A DNA stretch of 64,000 nt from G020348385 sp964410125 (lineage in GTDB: Bacteria > Acidobacteriota > Aminicenantia > Aminicenantales > Aminicenantaceae): positions 81,513-145,512 of the forward strand of contig CAYPGQ010000001.1 of NCBI GenBank assembly GCA_964410125.1. Reading direction: 5' to 3'. The position numbers and the translations under genes were made by a program. The notes beneath the pieces were generated by a model. It did not search any database. It had not been told where the DNA came from and saw nothing but the letters and a program-made list of their open reading frames with translations. Shown here piece after piece: positions 45,587-54,750 of this stretch (position 1 is the stretch's first letter; each line of letters starts with the position of its first letter).

Positions 45587-46150
45587 ATGAGGCAAGACGA
45601 GAAAAAAGAGGAACGTATGCTAATCACACAGGCCAAAAACGGAAACGTCAGTGCTTTTGAAACCTTGGTGAAAAAGTACCAAAACAGCATTTATTACCTC
45701 TGTCGAAGAATGACGGGAAGCCACCAATCGGCAGATGATGTTTCCCAGGAAACCTTCATCAAGGCCTATTTCGCTTTAAACAGTTTCAAGGATGGGATGA
45801 ACTTTTTCACCTGGATACGAAAAATTGCAGTCAATAACAGTCTCAACTTTATAAAAGTCTCTAAACGGGAAGAGCCTTTAGGAGATAGCGCTGAAAAAAT
45901 TGCAGGTAATTCTTCAATGGGACAGGAATTGCCTCATGAAATGCTCCAAAGGAACCAAACAGAACAAAAGTTCAAAAAGGCGCTCAAGGCTCTTCCCCCT
46001 GAACAAAAGATTGTCTTCATCCTGCGGGTGTACGAAAATCTAAGCTATAAAGAAATAGCTCAGTTACTGGAAATTTCAGAAGGAACGGTCATGTCACGGT
46101 TGAGCAGAGCTCGCGAGAAACTCAAATCAATGATGGCTGAATATCTTTAA
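45587..46150 (+). CDS. ECF-type RNA polymerase sigma factor
   Basis: The 187-residue protein has sigma region 2 (NVSAFETLVKKYQNSIYYLC, DVSQETFIKAYFALNSF) and region 4 (LPPEQKIVFILRVYENLSYK then a helix-turn-helix with EISEGTVMSRLSRAREKL). Such factors redirect RNA polymerase to a small regulon. AGGGAG lies before the ATG. It is followed after 11 bases by an anti-sigma/TonB fusion, its likely partner. Confidence 0.9.
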   Translation: MRQDEKKEERMLITQAKNGNVSAFETLVKKYQNSIYYLCRRMTGSHQSADDVSQETFIKAYFALNSFKDGMNFFTWIRKIAVNNSLNFIKVSKREEPLGDSAEKIAGNSSMGQELPHEMLQRNQTEQKFKKALKALPPEQKIVFILRVYENLSYKEIAQLLEISEGTVMSRLSRAREKLKSMMAEYL

Positions 46151-46161
46151 AGGAGACCCTG

Positions 46162-47154
46162 ATGAAGCATCAGAAAATAAAAGAAATGCTAAGCGCCTAT
46201 TTTGATGGAGAGCTCCTCGGCAAAGACAAACAACAAGTCGAACAACATTTGGCATCCTGTCAAGAATGCCAGAAGGAGCTTCTTAATTTAGAAAAATTAG
46301 AGAAATTATCCAAACAATTCCATTACTCATCTCAGGATGAAAAATATTGGCATTCTTTCTCTGAAAGAGTGACAACCGGCATCAAACAAAACATAACTCC
46401 AACTCCAGATAAGGAGGCGAAAATGTTCAAAGATTCTTTTATCAAAGGTGGTAAAAACTACGGATTGAAGGCCATGATTTTTCCGGCATCCTTGATCGCC
46501 CATGCCTTTATTGCTGCGCTTTTGGTAATCATGCCTTTGCTCAACACAGGGAATTTGCCCCAAGTCGAAGTTTACAGCGCATTCCTTGCTCCGCCACCTC
46601 CTCCACCTCCTCCTCCACCTCCCCCGGCAAAAAAACGCTCCAGCTCCAAAGCCAGAACACGTATCAAACCCGTCAAAGCCCAGACCAACATTAAACCCGG
46701 CCAACTGGTCGCCCCTGTGGAAATCCCCGACGAAATCATCGAAGAAGAACTCCTGGATATGGGTATCGAAGGCGGCGTGGAAGGCGGCGTCGAGGGTGGA
46801 GTGGTCGGCGGAGTGCTCGGCGGAGTTGTCGGTGGTGTGCTCGGCGGAGTTGTCGGCGAGGTGGAAGCCCCTATTAGAGCTATCGGGCAGATCAAGCCCC
46901 CGAAACTGATCAAGAAGGTCGAGCCCTTATATCCCGAGATTGCACGTCAGGCAAGAGTGGAAGGTGTCGTTATCATCGAAGCGACCACCGATATTTATGG
47001 ACGCGTGCAGCGGATAAATGTTCTCCGCTCGATCCCGCTTCTCGATCAAGCAGCCCAGGATGCGGTTCGCCAGTGGGTGTATGAGCCTATGGTTATCAAC
47101 GGTCGGCCAAGAGGCGTTATCTTCACAGTTACCGTAACGTTCAAACTTAAATAA
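46162..47154 (+). CDS. Zinc-finger anti-sigma domain fused to TonB energy transducer
   Basis: The 330-residue protein starts with a zf-HC2 anti-sigma zinc-binding domain (His29-x3-Cys33-x2-Cys36). A membrane helix follows at about 103-126, then twelve prolines (144-155) and a Gly/Val-rich repeat (about 203-230, from a 12-base DNA repeat). It ends in a TonB C-terminal domain (about 245-330, YPEIARQARVEGVVIIEATT). The residues from Met88 (MFKDSF) resemble the natural start of TonB proteins in Acidobacteria, and AAGGAGG (46411-46417) lies 5 bases before that ATG (46423). The gene may therefore give both a full fusion and a separate TonB. It should energise TonB receptors and may hold the sigma factor at the membrane. 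Confidence 0.85.
   Translation: MKHQKIKEMLSAYFDGELLGKDKQQVEQHLASCQECQKELLNLEKLEKLSKQFHYSSQDEKYWHSFSERVTTGIKQNITPTPDKEAKMFKDSFIKGGKNYGLKAMIFPASLIAHAFIAALLVIMPLLNTGNLPQVEVYSAFLAPPPPPPPPPPPPAKKRSSSKARTRIKPVKAQTNIKPGQLVAPVEIPDEIIEEELLDMGIEGGVEGGVEGGVVGGVLGGVVGGVLGGVVGEVEAPIRAIGQIKPPKLIKKVEPLYPEIARQARVEGVVIIEATTDIYGRVQRINVLRSIPLLDQAAQDAVRQWVYEPMVINGRPRGVIFTVTVTFKLK
46411..46425 (+). promoter_or_regulatory. Internal Shine-Dalgarno and start codon inside the anti-sigma/TonB gene
   Basis: AAGGAGG, then CGAAA, then ATG in the gene's own frame (codon 88). The sequence is as good as or better than the ribosome binding sites of the neighbouring genes and precedes the first residues of a typical TonB protein. 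Confidence 0.65.
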
Positions 47155-47166
47155 TAGAAGTCTATC

Positions 47167-48420
47167 CTATTTTTCGATTGAAACCCTTGCGTCGTGGGCA
47201 AGAGTGAAATGGCCATCAACGATTACGGTTTCACCTTCCTTGACGCCTTCTCCTTCCCTTTCGCTCGGCAGAATCTCGGCAAACTGATCGTTCTCCAATC
47301 CTACCTGGACGTACCGCCATTTGGCTAAACCATCTTGGACAACAAAAGCCAATTTCCGGCCTCCCCTATCCAAAACGGCTTCCTGAGGCACAATCAGTTT
47401 ATTTTCGTGAATCTCGGCGGCGATTTCCACCTCTGTGTGCATTCCCGGCTTAATCTCCTCCTTTGGATTTGCAACATCTATGATGACCTTGCAGGTCTTA
47501 TCCTCAGGATTCACGATCGGGCTGATTGATTTCACTTTTCCCTCGAAGATTTTGTCCGGATAAGCGCTGAAACGCAAAATCACCGCTCGACCTTTTTTCA
47601 TCTTCCCGATTTCGCTCTCTAAAACCTTGGCATGCACTTGAATGCGGCTGATATTCACCAGAACAAACAGATCTCTTCCGTTCGTGATATGTTCTTGGGG
47701 AGACACCTGGATGTCCGTGATGATGCCCGTAAAAGGTGCCATAATTTTTGTTTTTTCCAGGTTCATCTGAGCTGTTTTGACCGCAATCTCAGCCTGGGTA
47801 AGACCTTTGGAGGCGGAGCGAATCTCATCCTTTTTCTCCCCCGATTGGATCAATGCCAGCTCATATTGCCTGTAGGATTCTTCGTATTCATTTTCAGATA
47901 CCATCCCCTTCGTATAGAGCTCTTGTACTCTCTCATACTCTTGTTTGGCCTTCTGAATTTTGTCTATTTCCGACTGTTCAACAGCAACCTCAGCACCCTC
48001 AAACTGTTTTTCTAACAGTAACTCTGAAAGCTTGCTCAACCGGTCCGCCTGCGCCCTCTCCAGTTCAAGTCGGAATTGCCTGTCATCCAACTCCATCAAC
48101 AAATCCCCTTCCTTTACATGTTGCCCTTCTTCCACGTTTAACTTATTGATAATCCCTGTTACCTCAGACTTGATAGTGACCATCCTGTTGGTGACAGCTT
48201 CACCCGGAGATTTTAGCGAGATGATCAGTTTTCCTATCCTGGCTGTGTCAACTTTGACAGGAATCGGTGTTTCTGTCACCTTCTCTGTCGCCTCGGCAGC
48301 ATCCTGGGATATCTCACCCTGTTCAGGCTCTGCTCCATTCTTGATAACAAAAAAATACACAGCAACACAAATGCCGATAACGATTAATGTGATTGTTAGG
48401 ATCTTCTTAGATAGTATCAT
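47167..48420 (-). CDS. RND efflux periplasmic adaptor (membrane fusion protein)
   Basis: The 417-residue protein has an N-terminal membrane anchor (about 7-27). A lipoyl/barrel-sandwich half motif follows (VTGIINKLNVEEGQHVKEGD), then a coiled-coil hairpin (about 120-210), the second lipoyl half (IMAPFTGIITDIQVSPQEHI), and beta-barrel and membrane-proximal domains. It links an RND permease to an outer-membrane channel. No permease is adjacent; the tandem permeases at 31.5-37.9 kb are candidates. Starts at 48429 (GTG) and 48420 (ATG) are both possible. It converges with the anti-sigma/TonB gene, with 12 bases between stops. Confidence 0.8.
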   Translation of the reverse strand: MILSKKILTITLIVIGICVAVYFFVIKNGAEPEQGEISQDAAEATEKVTETPIPVKVDTARIGKLIISLKSPGEAVTNRMVTIKSEVTGIINKLNVEEGQHVKEGDLLMELDDRQFRLELERAQADRLSKLSELLLEKQFEGAEVAVEQSEIDKIQKAKQEYERVQELYTKGMVSENEYEESYRQYELALIQSGEKKDEIRSASKGLTQAEIAVKTAQMNLEKTKIMAPFTGIITDIQVSPQEHITNGRDLFVLVNISRIQVHAKVLESEIGKMKKGRAVILRFSAYPDKIFEGKVKSISPIVNPEDKTCKVIIDVANPKEEIKPGMHTEVEIAAEIHENKLIVPQEAVLDRGGRKLAFVVQDGLAKWRYVQVGLENDQFAEILPSEREGEGVKEGETVIVDGHFTLAHDARVSIEK

Positions 48421-48514
48421 TTTACACACATCCTATTACACGAAATGCTCCTAACCTCTCCCCTGATTATATTAAAGACGTATCTCGAAAATGTCAACTC
48501 TCACTATTTTATTG

Positions 48515-48630
48515 CCTGGATTATTTGCGAGCCTAGATTGCTGTAGCGGCAAGGAAGTGGCTCATGAAGCTGTATTCGCATACCGCGAATGGGCTACAAC
48601 GAAACTGATGCAGTGAGATCGGCTCATAAA
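48515..48630 (+). repeat. Diverged, right-truncated copy of the MITE-like repeat
   Basis: It begins CCTGGATTATTTGCGAGCCT and keeps the spacing and the conserved block GATGCAGTGAGATCGGCTC near its end, but the inner hairpin has changed and the right half of copies 1 and 2 is missing. It fills most of the gap between the RND adaptor start and the glycosyltransferase stop. Confidence 0.65.
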
Positions 48631-48639
48631 TGGCCAAGT

Positions 48640-49845
48640 CTATTTGTTGTCTTGTTTGACCGCGTCTAATAGCATATCAAACATATTCGGAACCGCTGCG
48701 GTAACTCTGTGCCAGTTGGGAATAAGAGGCGAAGTGGAAGGATTTTGCCAAAAGATCTCCCCTGCCCTGTTGATCCCATCCGCAAACGCCTCCACACATA
48801 TCGATTCCTCGTGCCGATCGAACTGAAGCCCGTTTATCGCCGCGTCATTCTCGTACCGGATCACCGTCTCTTGAGCTTCCTTCAAATAGATATTGCTCAA
48901 CGTCTTGAAAAATCCCAGTGAAAATTCCACTCCCTCCAATGCCAGATTTCTGAAAATGGATTTGCCGATGTCCACCGTCATCTTCAACACACCCATATCC
49001 GGATCTCCGGGATCCAGAGGTTGATGTTTATGTTCATACGTCTCAGCGATATCCACCTGGCAGATCCTGTTTGCTGCCACATTCCGGTACACTTCGGAGA
49101 GCGTTCCCACTTCCAAGCCCCAATCGTTAGGGATGCGCAAAGCCATGGCCAAATCCCGCCTCATTGCGATCTCTCCGGCCAAGGCATACCGGAAACTGTC
49201 CATGTAGACAAGAAAAGGAAGATATCCCAGGATCTTTTCCAGCGCCCGGATAAAAGGCGTAAAAAACAGGCGCGTTGCCCGTCCATACATCTTGGTTGTG
49301 TAGCGGCTGTAGAATCCCTTGCAAAACTCGTACTCTGAATGCGGCGTCGTCACAGGATAACAAAGCCGGGCTACCATCGCCCGCGTGTAATTAACGATGT
49401 CGCAATCATGAAAAGCGATCACGCGGCTTTTCCCGCCGGCTAAAACATACCCAAGGGCTATCCAAACCGCTCTCCCTTTGCCTGTTTCTCCTGGAGCTAA
49501 TTTGTTTTTTTCCAGAGCTTTATAAATCTTCTTCATCCGAGGTCCATCATTCCATACAATGAAAAATCTCTTGTAAGGAGCAAAATGATCTTTGACTTTC
49601 TTGAATTGCTCGGCATTGGCCCTATCCAAACACAACACGATTTGATTGAAATATGAGGTGTTTTTCAAAATTTTCATAATATTTTGGAGGGCTCCACTGG
49701 CAAACTCACGGTAGAGCGAGGGCAAAATCAAAGCTATCGGTCTTCTTTTCGAAAACTCCTTGAGTTCGCCCTCAACCCGTTTTATGTTGACTTCCCCGAG
49801 CTTATGAAATGTGGTAATGACGCCATTCTGGAAATAATCAGACAT
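48640..49845 (-). CDS. GT81-like glycosyltransferase (glucosyl/mannosyl-3-phosphoglycerate synthase-like)
   Basis: The 401-residue GT-A protein lacks a signal peptide. It has IALILPSLYREFASGALQNI at the nucleotide-sugar end, GETGKGRAVWIALGYVLAGG, a DxD-like metal motif in FHDCDIVNY (Asp147, Asp149), and a distal acceptor part with NDWGLEVGTLSEVY. These features match GT81 glucosyl-3-phosphoglycerate synthases and relatives that make glucosylglycerate- or mannosylglucosylglycerate-type solutes. No phosphatase partner is adjacent, so the exact product is open. AGGAGGAGAGG precedes the ATG. Confidence 0.65.
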   Translation of the reverse strand: MSDYFQNGVITTFHKLGEVNIKRVEGELKEFSKRRPIALILPSLYREFASGALQNIMKILKNTSYFNQIVLCLDRANAEQFKKVKDHFAPYKRFFIVWNDGPRMKKIYKALEKNKLAPGETGKGRAVWIALGYVLAGGKSRVIAFHDCDIVNYTRAMVARLCYPVTTPHSEYEFCKGFYSRYTTKMYGRATRLFFTPFIRALEKILGYLPFLVYMDSFRYALAGEIAMRRDLAMALRIPNDWGLEVGTLSEVYRNVAANRICQVDIAETYEHKHQPLDPGDPDMGVLKMTVDIGKSIFRNLALEGVEFSLGFFKTLSNIYLKEAQETVIRYENDAAINGLQFDRHEESICVEAFADGINRAGEIFWQNPSTSPLIPNWHRVTAAVPNMFDMLLDAVKQDNK

Positions 49846-49857
49846 CCTCTCCTCCTT

Positions 49858-49880
49858 TTAACCTGAATAATCCAGGTTAA
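49858..49880 (+). repeat. Short palindrome of the CCTGGATTATTCAGG family
   Basis: TTAACCTG and CAGGTTAA form an 8-base stem around AATAATC. It is equivalent to the left and right ends of the larger repeat fused together. It lies directly after the GH3 stop (49884-49882) and 12 bases upstream of the glycosyltransferase start. Confidence 0.65.
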
Positions 49881-49881
49881 C

Positions 49882-51648
49882 TCACTCGTTGCCTTTTTTC
49901 GGGACCTTCAATCCATGGCCTATCGGGAAAATTCCAGGAATGGAAACAGGGAGTTTCCCGACGATATCGTTCTCCCCAAACAGGGCTTTCACCGCGGATA
50001 ATTGGGATTCGTCTGCGTATCTGTATGCGCAGAGATAAACGTCCACATCTTTGAAATGCCGCAGAAAATACGGGCTCCCGAAAGAAACCACAACGACACG
50101 CTGATGGCCTTCGGCAAGCTCTTTGATCAGTTGAACTTGTCTGAGGTCCAAACCAACGCTTCCTTTCCCTGACCTCAAACGGGAAAATAGGCCGATCACA
50201 ACAACTCCTGCTTCTTTCGTCTTTTCCAGGGCTTTTGCGATAAATTCATCTCCTGTGGAGGCCTCGGCATAAAATTCCATGGCCCGAGGAATCCGCTTCT
50301 TCATCTCTCTCACGAAAGTTCGCCCGGCAAAATACCCTCCTGGATCGCTGCTCAACGCAAAGACAGCCATTTTCTGAAATCCCGCAGAAAGCGGTACGAC
50401 ATCCCCCTCGTTTTTCACGAGCGTCATCGAACTTTCAAAAGTCTTTTCGGCCTGAACAAGATAATCTTTGATACCGATCTTTCTGTTCAATGCCTCGACA
50501 TCCACCAGTTTTTTCAGGTGGAGACCCAACCGGGCTTTAGCCTCCAGAATTCTCTTCACCGATACATCGATTCTTGACTCCTGTATCTCTCCGTTTCTAA
50601 CAGCCTTGATAAGAGCCCGGATAACTTCTTTTGGTGTGGGAGGAAGAAGCAGTATATCCACACCGGCCTTCACTGCCCTTATTGCCGCATCTTCTGGGGT
50701 ATACAATGTGGTCACACCTCCCATCTCCATAGCATCCGTCACGATGAGTCCCCTGAATCTCATCTCATTCCTAAGAAGATCGGTCAATATAGGATGAGAA
50801 AGAGTGGCGGGAAGGTCAGGTGTCGGATCAAGAGCCGGGATGCGCAGGTGTGCGGTCATGATGGCTTGAACGCCTGCTTCGACCGCTCTTTGGAAAGGAA
50901 GAAGCTCCACCCTATTCAAACGGTCCCGATCGCCATCGATGGTCGCCAACACGCTGTGCGAATCCAAATCTGTGTCCCCATGACCCGGAAAATGTTTGGC
51001 TGTTGCGATCAGGCCAAAATCCTGACAACCCTTGATAAAGGCTTCGGTAATACGACTGACCAATTCCGGATCCTCACCGACAGACCGCGTGTTTATGATC
51101 GGATTATCCGGATTTACGTTGACATCCACCACCGGCGCATAAGTCATATGAATACCGAGGGCCCTTCCCTCTTTGGCTGTAATTTTTCCCATCGAGTATG
51201 CCAAGTCTTCAGAATCGGCCGCACCCAATGACATTAAGGGCGGGAATAGCGTTGCCCCATCGATCTGGTTGCCGGCTCCCCTTTCAAAATCAGAAGCCAC
51301 AAGGAGGGGTATCTTAGCTAGTTCTTGAAAACTGTTGGTCAATATGGCTGATTCATAAACTTCGCCTCCGAATATGATCAGGCCCCCAATCTTTTGTTCC
51401 ACGATCAAAGTCTTGATGTTTTGAAAGTATTCGCTGTTCCTGTTGACAAAATTTCCGGAATACCGGCAGGCCACCATCTGACCGATTTTCTGCTCCAGCG
51501 TCATTTTGCTCAGGGTTTTTTTTGCCCATCTCATCTCCGCCGGCCCCAGCGTCAAATCTGGTTTGACAACAACCTTTGCACAACTTCCTGATAGAATGAT
51601 TAAAGATAAAACGATCATGATGTGTTTGATTCTCCCAGGTTTCATCAC
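49882..51648 (-). CDS. GH3-family beta-N-acetylhexosaminidase-like lipoprotein
   Basis: The 588-residue protein has a lipoprotein signal (IILSGSC, lipobox before Cys24). Its GH3 domain has the NagZ-type motif KHFPGHGDTDLDSH, including the His-Asp acid/base pair of that subfamily, and the nucleophile region IVTDAMEMGG. An extra C-terminal alpha/beta domain (about 400-580) follows, as in longer GH3 proteins. It probably releases N-acetylglucosamine from peptidoglycan fragments or glycans in the periplasm. GGAGGT lies before the GTG/ATG starts at 51648/51645. A role in cell-wall recycling is inferred. Confidence 0.8.
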   Translation of the reverse strand: MMKPGRIKHIMIVLSLIILSGSCAKVVVKPDLTLGPAEMRWAKKTLSKMTLEQKIGQMVACRYSGNFVNRNSEYFQNIKTLIVEQKIGGLIIFGGEVYESAILTNSFQELAKIPLLVASDFERGAGNQIDGATLFPPLMSLGAADSEDLAYSMGKITAKEGRALGIHMTYAPVVDVNVNPDNPIINTRSVGEDPELVSRITEAFIKGCQDFGLIATAKHFPGHGDTDLDSHSVLATIDGDRDRLNRVELLPFQRAVEAGVQAIMTAHLRIPALDPTPDLPATLSHPILTDLLRNEMRFRGLIVTDAMEMGGVTTLYTPEDAAIRAVKAGVDILLLPPTPKEVIRALIKAVRNGEIQESRIDVSVKRILEAKARLGLHLKKLVDVEALNRKIGIKDYLVQAEKTFESSMTLVKNEGDVVPLSAGFQKMAVFALSSDPGGYFAGRTFVREMKKRIPRAMEFYAEASTGDEFIAKALEKTKEAGVVVIGLFSRLRSGKGSVGLDLRQVQLIKELAEGHQRVVVVSFGSPYFLRHFKDVDVYLCAYRYADESQLSAVKALFGENDIVGKLPVSIPGIFPIGHGLKVPKKGNE

Positions 51649-51698
51649 TCATTGACCTCCATCAGGTTTTCCCGAATATGTAAAGAAATTTCGAACGA

Positions 51699-53024
51699 TT
51701 ATCCTATTATATATCTGAACACGAATAATACCGCAAACAGATAGATAATCCAGTGGACTTCTCTTCCTTTCCCCGCAACCAGTTTGAGAAGAGAATAGGA
51801 GATAAAACCGAAGGCTATTCCTTCGGTGATGTTAAGTGTCATTGGCATAATTATAATTGCCAAAAAAGCCGGGATGGCCTCGGTAATATCATTCCATTTG
51901 ATGCGACTCACGCATGTCATCATCAAAAAGCCAACGATGATCAAAGGCGGAGCGATCACAGGCCGGAGTTGCAAACCTTCGTATTCATACAAGCCGGAGA
52001 TCATGGCTGCCAACGGGCTGAAAAATAGTGCGACCAGAAAAAGGAAGGCGGTGAACATATTGGCCAATCCCGTTCTTGCACCTTGGACAACACCGGCCAC
52101 GCTCTCGATGTAGGTCGTTACGGTCGATGTCCCGAGCAATGCCCCGCTCACAGTTCCCACGGCATCGGAAAACATGGCCTGGTCCGCTCTCGGAAGTTTA
52201 CCATCTTTGAGGAAACCGGCTTGCCCGCTTACACCGATCAGGGTGCCTATCGTATCAAACAGGTCGAGGAAGAAAAAAACGAAAACAACGGTGATCAAAC
52301 CTGTTTGGAGTGCTCCGAGGATGTCAAGTTTGAAAAGTGTCGGTGCAAGACTTGGAGGAGGAGACAAAATTCCTTGGTATTTGACAACACCGATCGGTAC
52401 ACCCAATACCGCCGTTGCCAGAATCCCTATCAGAATAGCCCCACGAATCCGCAAAGCCATCAAAACCAGAGTCACAACCACACCAAACAATGCGAGACAG
52501 ACAGGTTTGCTTGTCAAATCCCCTATCTTCACCAATACGGTAGGATCATCGACAACAACTCCCCCAAATTGAAGCCCCACATGAGCAATCAACAAGCCGA
52601 TACCTACGGCGATACCGTACTTGAGGGAATCGGGAACAGCCGCCACCACTTTCCCCCAAACTCTGAACAGGGAAAGTATCAGGAAAATCGATCCGGATAT
52701 AAAAACGGCGCCGAGTGCAACCTCCCAGGAATACCCCATCGTGCCGCAGACAATGATGGCAAAAAAGACATTATGGCCCACTGCCGGTGCAAGGGCGAAG
52801 GGATACTTGGCCAGGAGCCCCATCAGGAGCGTCGCCACAGCGCTGGAAATGCACGTGGCCACCATGACTGCACCGCTGTCCATTCCGGCAAGCGAAAGTA
52901 CAGCCGGCTGGAGAAAAATGATATAGGACATGGTCATGAAGGTGGTCACACCCCCGACCATTTCGGTTCGGAAGGATGTGTTGTTTTCCTTGAGCTTAAA
53001 AAAACGGTCTAAAAGCCCCTCCAT
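51699..53024 (-). CDS. NCS2-family purine permease (AzgA/PbuG-like)
   Basis: The 441-residue protein has about 12-14 membrane segments. Family motifs are GGVTTFMTMSYIIFLQPAVL, the substrate loop YPFALAPAVGHNVFF and FLDLFDTIGTLIGVSGQAG. It imports hypoxanthine, guanine or adenine by cation symport. AGGAGC precedes the ATG. It lies 13 bases after apt, so the pair forms a purine salvage operon. Confidence 0.9.
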   Translation of the reverse strand: MEGLLDRFFKLKENNTSFRTEMVGGVTTFMTMSYIIFLQPAVLSLAGMDSGAVMVATCISSAVATLLMGLLAKYPFALAPAVGHNVFFAIIVCGTMGYSWEVALGAVFISGSIFLILSLFRVWGKVVAAVPDSLKYGIAVGIGLLIAHVGLQFGGVVVDDPTVLVKIGDLTSKPVCLALFGVVVTLVLMALRIRGAILIGILATAVLGVPIGVVKYQGILSPPPSLAPTLFKLDILGALQTGLITVVFVFFFLDLFDTIGTLIGVSGQAGFLKDGKLPRADQAMFSDAVGTVSGALLGTSTVTTYIESVAGVVQGARTGLANMFTAFLFLVALFFSPLAAMISGLYEYEGLQLRPVIAPPLIIVGFLMMTCVSRIKWNDITEAIPAFLAIIIMPMTLNITEGIAFGFISYSLLKLVAGKGREVHWIIYLFAVLFVFRYIIG

Positions 53025-53037
53025 CCTTCGCTCCTTT

Positions 53038-53574
53038 TTATTCTTCGAATTGAATCAAGGAAAGAATCTCCACGTCCGGGTGAGATTTTTTAATGAACTC
53101 CAATCCATTCAGGAAGCTCAGCTCAACCAAACAGGTAAATCCGACAACCTCTCCACCAAGTTTTTTAACCAGGTCGATGGCGCTCACCGTAGAGGAACCG
53201 GTCGCGATCAGGTCATCTATGATCAGAACCTTTTGTCCGGGTTGCAGGCAGTCGTCATGCATCTCGAAGTATTCTACGGCATACTCATTAGGAGCTTTCA
53301 CACACACAGTCTTTCCAGGAAGCTTACCTTTTTTTCTGATGAGAACCAAGCTTAGTCCCATTTTATTCGCCACAGGGGCAGCAAACAGAAATCCCCGGGA
53401 TTCGATCCCCACCACAACTTGAGGCTTTTTGTCTTTCCCCCACGAAACCATCCTGTCGATGACATAGTTAAAACTCTCTGGGTCCTGGATCACCGGCGTG
53501 ATGTCTTTAAAACCGATTCCGGGCTTAGGAAAATCCTTTATTTCACGAATCAAGTTTTTTACTCGAGTTATCAT
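53038..53574 (-). CDS. apt: Adenine phosphoribosyltransferase
   Basis: The 178-residue enzyme has DFPKPGIGFKDITPVIQDP and the PRPP-binding motif VLIIDDLIATGSST. It converts adenine plus PRPP to AMP. The open frame extends upstream to 53682, overlapping the MscS gene, but AGGGGAACAGC precedes the ATG at 53574, which gives the usual length. Followed by a purine permease. Confidence 0.9.
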   Translation of the reverse strand: MITRVKNLIREIKDFPKPGIGFKDITPVIQDPESFNYVIDRMVSWGKDKKPQVVVGIESRGFLFAAPVANKMGLSLVLIRKKGKLPGKTVCVKAPNEYAVEYFEMHDDCLQPGQKVLIIDDLIATGSSTVSAIDLVKKLGGEVVGFTCLVELSFLNGLEFIKKSHPDVEILSLIQFEE

Positions 53575-53632
53575 GCTGTTCCCCTTTATCCTCAAGGCCG
53601 TTTTCCTCTGAATATGCGAAAACAGGCCTGCA

Positions 53633-54682
53633 TTAATCCAAATTTTTTGTGAATACTGTGTGTGTAGGAAAAGGAATGCCAATGTTGGCTTTATTCAACG
53701 CATTGTAGATCTCATCGGTAACCTTCAGCTTTGTGGAATAGGCATTTGTGTAATTCTGGACCCAAACACGGGCCACAAAATCCAGCGAAGAATCAGCCAT
53801 GTTCAAGAACTGCACGACCGGAGCGGGCCTCTCGATCACTGTATCGATCTTTTTCACGGCATCCAGGACGACACTCCGGACCTTTTCTGGATCCGATCCG
53901 TACTCCACCCCAAAATTGACATTCACACGGACAGTAAGATCAGGGACAGTGAAATTCTTGATCTTTGTGTTGGCCAGGCTACCGTTGGGGATGTAGATAA
54001 CCTCGCTGTCGTATGTTTTTAGCTTTGTGCTCCTTATCCCGATATCCAGGATGACTCCCATTTCTCCGGATTCAAGTTCTACTTTATCCCCTACCTTGAA
54101 GGTCTTATCCAGGACAAGCTGAATCCCACCGAGGATGTTGGCCAGGGAGTCTCTGACTGCAAAACCTATTGCTATACCGGCAACACCTACCGTCGCCAAA
54201 AGAGGACTGAGGTTGATATTCCAAGTATCGAAAATGAAAAAGATCCCTAAGATGATGGTGACAACTTTTAAAATTTTGGCCACCAGAGGAATGAGCCTGT
54301 CATCTGCCGTGGATTCAGTCTTTGATGCCCACTCTTTCAACCAATGCGTGGAAAAATTCGCGATTATTCTCAATATCATAACCATGATGATCAGGACAAA
54401 TAGCGAATTGACTATGTTGCTGTAAATGGAAGTTTCGAATTGGAAATGCTGGATCCCGATCTTGAATCCCAAGACTATGACGATATAAAAAATAATCGAG
54501 GAAATGCTTTTGATTACCAAATCATCGATTTTTGTCTTGGTTTTCTTAGCCAAAGGTTTTAGCACCTGTCTCATGATGAACTTTACTAAAAGAGCAACCA
54601 AGACAGAAACGACCAAGATAAAAAGAAACTTCAAATAAATATTCCCGATAATAGAATTAAAAATGTTTGATACAGAGTCCAT
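53633..54682 (-). CDS. MscS-family mechanosensitive ion channel
   Basis: The 349-residue membrane protein has four or five hydrophobic segments. The last, about 165-190, is the pore-lining TM3 with ATVGVAGIAIGFAVRDSLAN. The soluble MscS beta domain (FKVGDKVELESGEMGVILDI) and a C-terminal alpha/beta domain follow. It opens under membrane tension to release solutes. GGAGG precedes the ATG at 54682. Confidence 0.85.
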   Translation of the reverse strand: MDSVSNIFNSIIGNIYLKFLFILVVSVLVALLVKFIMRQVLKPLAKKTKTKIDDLVIKSISSIIFYIVIVLGFKIGIQHFQFETSIYSNIVNSLFVLIIMVMILRIIANFSTHWLKEWASKTESTADDRLIPLVAKILKVVTIILGIFFIFDTWNINLSPLLATVGVAGIAIGFAVRDSLANILGGIQLVLDKTFKVGDKVELESGEMGVILDIGIRSTKLKTYDSEVIYIPNGSLANTKIKNFTVPDLTVRVNVNFGVEYGSDPEKVRSVVLDAVKKIDTVIERPAPVVQFLNMADSSLDFVARVWVQNYTNAYSTKLKVTDEIYNALNKANIGIPFPTHTVFTKNLD

Positions 54683-54750
54683 TTAAACGCCTCCTAGTAT
54701 CACCTTTTTCTTCCATGTGATATATACAGGAACTTCCAAATCATTTCAAT

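Noticed and set aside
46572..46913. Long minus-strand frame rich in Thr, Pro and Ser opposite the TonB gene
   Set aside because: It is the antisense shadow of the proline and Gly/Val repeats; no ribosome binding site or family match.
51753..53012. Plus-strand frames opposite the NCS2 permease, including one of 309 codons
   Set aside because: Composition is unlike any protein family and the opposite strand encodes a clear permease with all motifs.
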